Part shown: positions 61,281 to 64,000 of the stretch, piece after piece
Numbering within the stretch: the stretch's first letter is position 1
Layout of the letters: the number at the start of each line of letters is the position of its first letter
NCBI RefSeq assembly: GCF_000374305.1
Contig: NZ_KB894093.1
Span: forward strand, 1,116,001 to 1,180,000
Length of the DNA: 64,000 nt
Direction of reading: 5' to 3'
Source: Actinomadura flavalba DSM 45200
Lineage (GTDB): Bacteria > Actinomycetota > Actinomycetes > Streptosporangiales > Streptosporangiaceae
The notes under the pieces: model-generated
Told to the model about the DNA's origin: nothing
Database searches by the model: none
What the model saw: only the letters and a program-made list of their open reading frames with translations
Position numbers and translations under genes: made by a program

Positions 61281-62525
61281 GTGAGCCGCACCGTCGTGAT
61301 CCTGGCCGCCGGGTCGCGCGGCGACATCCAGCCGTGCGTGGCGCTGGGGAAGGCGCTGCGCGAGCGGGGCGACACCGTGCGGCTCGTCGCGAGTGCCCGG
61401 TACGCGGGGCTCGCCGAGGCGGCGGGGCTGGAACTGGCGCCGCTGACGGCCGACCCCACCGAGATCCTCAACTCGGACGCCGGGCAGGAACTGCTGGCCG
61501 GCGGCCGCAACCCGGTGACGTTCCTCGGCGGCTTCCGGCGCATCCTCGGCCCGCTCGCCGAACGGCTCCTGGGCGAGTGCCTCGACGCGTGCAAGGGCGC
61601 CGACCTCGTCCTCGGCCCGACGCTCGCGCTGCTCCCCGGCCACCTGGCCGAGCACCTGAACGTCCCGTGGGCACTGATCCACTTCCAGCCGTCCCAGCCG
61701 ACCGGCGCGTTCCCGCACCCGTTCACGCCGCAGGCGCGGATGCTCGGCGCGCGCGCGAACCGCGCGTCGTTCGCCGCCGTCGACCAGATCGCCTGGCAGC
61801 TCGCGCGCCCGTTCATCAACCCGTGGCGCCGCGACGTCCTGAACCTCGCGCCGCTGCCGCTGCGCGGGCCGATGCGGGCCGTCCGCGCGGACGGCGTGCC
61901 GGTCCTGGCGTGCTTCAGCGAGACGGTCGTCCCCCGGCCCCCGGACTGGCCGCCGAACGTCCACCTGACCGGCTACTGGACGCTGGACGAACCCGGCTAC
62001 ACGCCCTCGCCCGACCTCGCGGCCTTTCTGGAGGCCGGTCCGCCGCCGGTCTACGTCGGCTTCGGCAGCATGATCCCGAAGGACCCCGGGCTGACCGACC
62101 TCACCGTCCGCGCCGCCCTGCGCGTCGCGGGCCTGCGCGGCATCGTCCAAGGCGACCCGGCCACGTCCGACGACGACATCCTCGCCGTCAACGACGTCCC
62201 CCACACATGGCTCTTCCCCCGCACGGCCGCCGTCGTCCACCACGGCGGCGCGGGCACGACGGCAGCCGGGCTCCGCGCCGGCGTCCCGTCCGTGGTCGTG
62301 CCGTTCTTCGGCGACCAGCCCTACTGGGCCGAACGCGTCAACGCCCTGGGCGCGGGCACCGCGCCGCTCCCGTTCCGGTCCCTGACGGTCCCGGCCCTGG
62401 CCGCCCGCCTCCGCACCGCCACCACCGACCCGGCCCTCACCACCCGCGCCGCCACCCTCGGCACCCGCCTACGCACCGAGAACGGCACAGCCCAAGCCGC
62501 CGCTCTCCTGGACACCCTCACCTGA
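61281..62525 (+). CDS. Glycosyltransferase family 1 (UGT/sterol glucosyltransferase-like)
   Basis: A 414-residue GT-B enzyme. The N-terminus VVILAAGSRGDIQPCVALGK is typical of UGT-like transferases for lipids, sterols and macrolides. The C-terminal donor site is PPPVYVGFGSMIPKDP, then HTWLFPRTAAVVHHGGAGTT and GVPSVVVPFFGDQPYWAERV (HGG and DQ residues). It probably glycosylates the polyketide. GTG at 61281 follows AGGAGG, 40 bases after the exporter gene. Its last ~80 bases (CCCTCGGCACCCG region to the stop) are the parent sequence of the tandem array that follows. Confidence 0.93.
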   Translation: MSRTVVILAAGSRGDIQPCVALGKALRERGDTVRLVASARYAGLAEAAGLELAPLTADPTEILNSDAGQELLAGGRNPVTFLGGFRRILGPLAERLLGECLDACKGADLVLGPTLALLPGHLAEHLNVPWALIHFQPSQPTGAFPHPFTPQARMLGARANRASFAAVDQIAWQLARPFINPWRRDVLNLAPLPLRGPMRAVRADGVPVLACFSETVVPRPPDWPPNVHLTGYWTLDEPGYTPSPDLAAFLEAGPPPVYVGFGSMIPKDPGLTDLTVRAALRVAGLRGIVQGDPATSDDDILAVNDVPHTWLFPRTAAVVHHGGAGTTAAGLRAGVPSVVVPFFGDQPYWAERVNALGAGTAPLPFRSLTVPALAARLRTATTDPALTTRAATLGTRLRTENGTAQAAALLDTLT

Positions 62526-63430
62526 CCCCACACGCCCTCCGGCACCCACGCACGAAGAACAGCACCACCCACGCCGCGCCCCTCCGCGACACCACGCGTG
62601 ACCGCCCGCACCGCCTCCCCCGGCACCCGCCCACGCACCGAGACGGCACCGCGCCGCGCCCCCTCGACACCCACGCGTGACCACCCGCACCACGACCCTC
62701 GGCACCCGCCCACGCACGGAGAACCGCGCCGCCCACGTCGCATCGCTCCTCGGCACCCACCCCTGGCCGCCCGCACCACGACCCTCGGCGCCCGCCCAAG
62801 CGCGAGAACGGCGCCGCGTGCCTCCTCAACACCCACGCGTGACCGCCCGTACCACGACCCTCGGCACCCGTCCGCGCACCGAGAACGGCGCCGAGCCGCG
62901 CCCTCCTCGACGCTCATTTGACCGCCTGCGCCGCGTTCGTCGGCGCTCCGTCCGCGCACGGGGAACGGCGCCGCGCCCCTCTGCGGCGCCACGCGTGACC
63001 GCCCGCACCACGACCCTCGGCACCCGTCTGCGCACCGAGAACGGCGCCGCGCCCCTCCGCGGCGTCCTCATTGGCCGCCTGCGCCGCCTCCCTCGGTGCC
63101 CGTCTGCGTGCGGAGAACGGTGGTGCCCACGTCGCATCGGTTCTTGGCGTCCGCGCTTGGCCGCACGCGCTGTGGTTCTTGGTGCCCGCGCACGTGCGGG
63201 TGGGGCGGGTTTCTTCTCGGCGCTCTTGCTCGGCCGTCTGTGGCGTGTGCCTTGGTGCGCGTCCGTGGGTGGAGGGTGGCGTCGTTCGTGGGGTGTTCTT
63301 CTCGGCTGGTCGTGTGGTGGCGTTCTGCTGGGGGTGTCGGTGGCGTGGGAAGGTTGCTCCGCGAGCGGTCGCGGAGAGCGACGGTGCGAACGATCTTCGC
63401 GGGGAAGGAAGGACGCGAAGCTGAACGTGG
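62526..63430 (+). repeat. Decaying tandem array of the glycosyltransferase 3' end
   Basis: No convincing gene occupies this 905-base stretch. About ten units of 73-86 bp follow the consensus ACGACCCTCGGCACCCG, then GCACCGAGAACGGC, then CTCCTCGACACCCACGCGTGA. This copies the last 27 codons of the upstream gene including its stop. Unit anchors (GCACCC or variants) fall near 62461 (in the gene), 62542, 62623, 62702, 62788, 62864, 62943, 63020, 63096, 63182 and 63255. CCACGCGTGACC occurs almost unchanged in four units. Indels break the reading frame. Later units become G/T-rich. Long open frames through it are by-products of base composition. Confidence 0.85.
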
Positions 63431-63442
63431 AGGTGTCGGCGG

Positions 63443-64000
63443 GTGCGTAAGCGGTTGGCGTTGGCCGAGGTGCTGGCCGAGGCGGAGGCGGCCTCGCCGG
63501 TCGAGTCCCTGGACGTGGTCGCCCGCCACCTGCGCGACCGGTTCGGCGCGCGGTCCGTGTCGTTCCTGTTCGTCGACGTCGTCGAACTCCAGATGGTGCG
63601 GGTCACCGAGGAGTCGCAGTCCCGCGCCGGACGCGAGGACGACAAGGTCCACCTGCCCGGCAGCGTCTACGAACAGGTGCTGCGCGGCCAGCGGCTGGTC
63701 CTGGCCGCGGGCGGCGAGACGACGCAGCGCGTCCTGGCGCCGGTCACCAACCGGGGCGACATCATCGGCGTGCTCGAACTGTTCCTGCCCGAGGTCACCG
63801 AGGAGATCCTGGACCGCGTCCGGGAGGCCGCGCACGCGCTCGCCTACATCCTCGTCACCGACGGCCGCTTCACCGACCTGTACCTGTGGGGGCAGCGCAC
63901 CGTCCCGGTGACGCTCGCCGCCGAGATCCAGCGGCAGCTCCTCCCGTCGGCGTCGTGCTGCCAGGCGCCGGAGTTCACGCTCGCGGCGGCGCTGGTGCCC
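63443..64000 (+). CDS. PP2C/RsbU-type phosphatase with GAF-like sensor, 5' part
   Basis: 186 codons up to the window edge. GTG at 63443 follows GGAGG at good spacing. An N-terminal GAF-like sensor domain (about 15-145: ESLDVVARHLRDRFGARSVS, VLRGQRLVLAAGGETTQRVL, APVTNRGDIIGVLELFLPEV) leads into AAEIQRQLLPSASCCQAPEF and TLAAALVP, the usual opening of the SpoIIE/RsbU phosphatase domain in actinomycetes. The catalytic part lies beyond the window. It probably acts on anti-sigma antagonist proteins. Confidence 0.85.
   Translation, partial: MRKRLALAEVLAEAEAASPVESLDVVARHLRDRFGARSVSFLFVDVVELQMVRVTEESQSRAGREDDKVHLPGSVYEQVLRGQRLVLAAGGETTQRVLAPVTNRGDIIGVLELFLPEVTEEILDRVREAAHALAYILVTDGRFTDLYLWGQRTVPVTLAAEIQRQLLPSASCCQAPEFTLAAALVP

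Noticed and set aside
62526-63430. CRISPR array
   Set aside because: Units are contiguous diverged copies without unique spacers, derive from the adjacent gene, and no cas gene is present.
62677-63450. A 257-codon plus-strand open frame across the tandem array
   Set aside because: It joins repeat units in varying frames and has no protein-like features; the RsbU-type gene that follows uses its own start and frame.

Overview
This is a high-GC, gene-dense actinomycete chromosome segment. A filamentous member of the Streptosporangiales such as Actinomadura is my best guess. Pointers are the Nur-type nickel box at an Fe/Mn superoxide dismutase, B12-riboswitch control of class Ia ribonucleotide reductase, a furA-katG pair, leaderless GTG starts, XRE/DUF6879 gene groups and a type I PKS beside crotonyl-CoA carboxylase/reductase. 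No tRNA, rRNA, integrase, insertion sequence or CRISPR array was seen.

Layout. 1-2.3 kb: 3' end of a frame-broken glutaminase-STAS gene, sodF behind a Nur-like box, a patatin-like lipase and a tiny ORF. 2.4-8.6 kb: a complete type I restriction-modification operon (M-S-R). 8.7-12.4 kb: nrdAB behind two NrdR boxes and a cobalamin riboswitch. 12.4-14.2 kb: a probable copper-handling trio (membrane protein, YcnI, CopC). 14.3-18.4 kb: Tat-type PhoX-like protein, polysaccharide deacetylase and a two-component pair. 18.5-24.7 kb: membrane-anchored coiled-coil protein, crotonase, PEP-synthase-like protein with a membrane partner, and a short Rho paralogue. 24.7-29.8 kb: a Ser/Thr kinase, then an envelope-glycoconjugate-like set (lipid-flippase-like membrane protein, PIG-L deacetylase, GT4) with a decayed hipA relic. 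29.7-36 kb: acyl-CoA ligase, MaoC hydratase, SCPx-type thiolase and a TetR repressor linked by three copies of one operator. An ECF sigma factor and an alpha/beta hydrolase lie inside this set. 36-42.8 kb: YceI, glutamate-cysteine-ligase-like enzyme, orphan histidine kinase, SRPBCC, DUF4287, NUDIX, PucR and SnoaL-like genes. 42.8-47.4 kb: dhaKL and furA-katG. 47.4-50.1 kb: an isoaspartate-methyltransferase-like gene coupled to a 41-residue zinc-finger peptide, then an overlapping XRE/DUF6879/small-protein group. 50.1-62.5 kb: a polyketide locus (PKS and ccr on the minus strand; DHA2 exporter and GT1 glycosyltransferase on the plus strand). 62.5-63.4 kb: a decaying tandem array built from the 3' end of the glycosyltransferase gene. 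63.4-64 kb: the start of a PP2C/RsbU-type phosphatase.

How it fits together. The polyketide locus is self-consistent. Ccr could supply an alkylmalonyl-CoA extender. The PKS acyltransferase has a GAGH specificity motif of the xAGH type linked to such extenders. The PKS ends in a thioesterase, and an exporter and a glycosyltransferase are divergently placed. Its dehydratase lacks the catalytic His and its third carrier domain lacks the phosphopantetheine Ser. The TetR/MaoC/thiolase/ligase genes look like a beta-oxidation regulon. Stress genes recur (sodF, katG, YceI, ribonucleotide reductase), each with a visible metal, redox or cofactor control site. The most unusual structure is the array downstream of the glycosyltransferase: about ten copies of an ~80-bp unit whose later copies differ from the earlier ones mostly by C-to-T and A-to-G changes on one strand.
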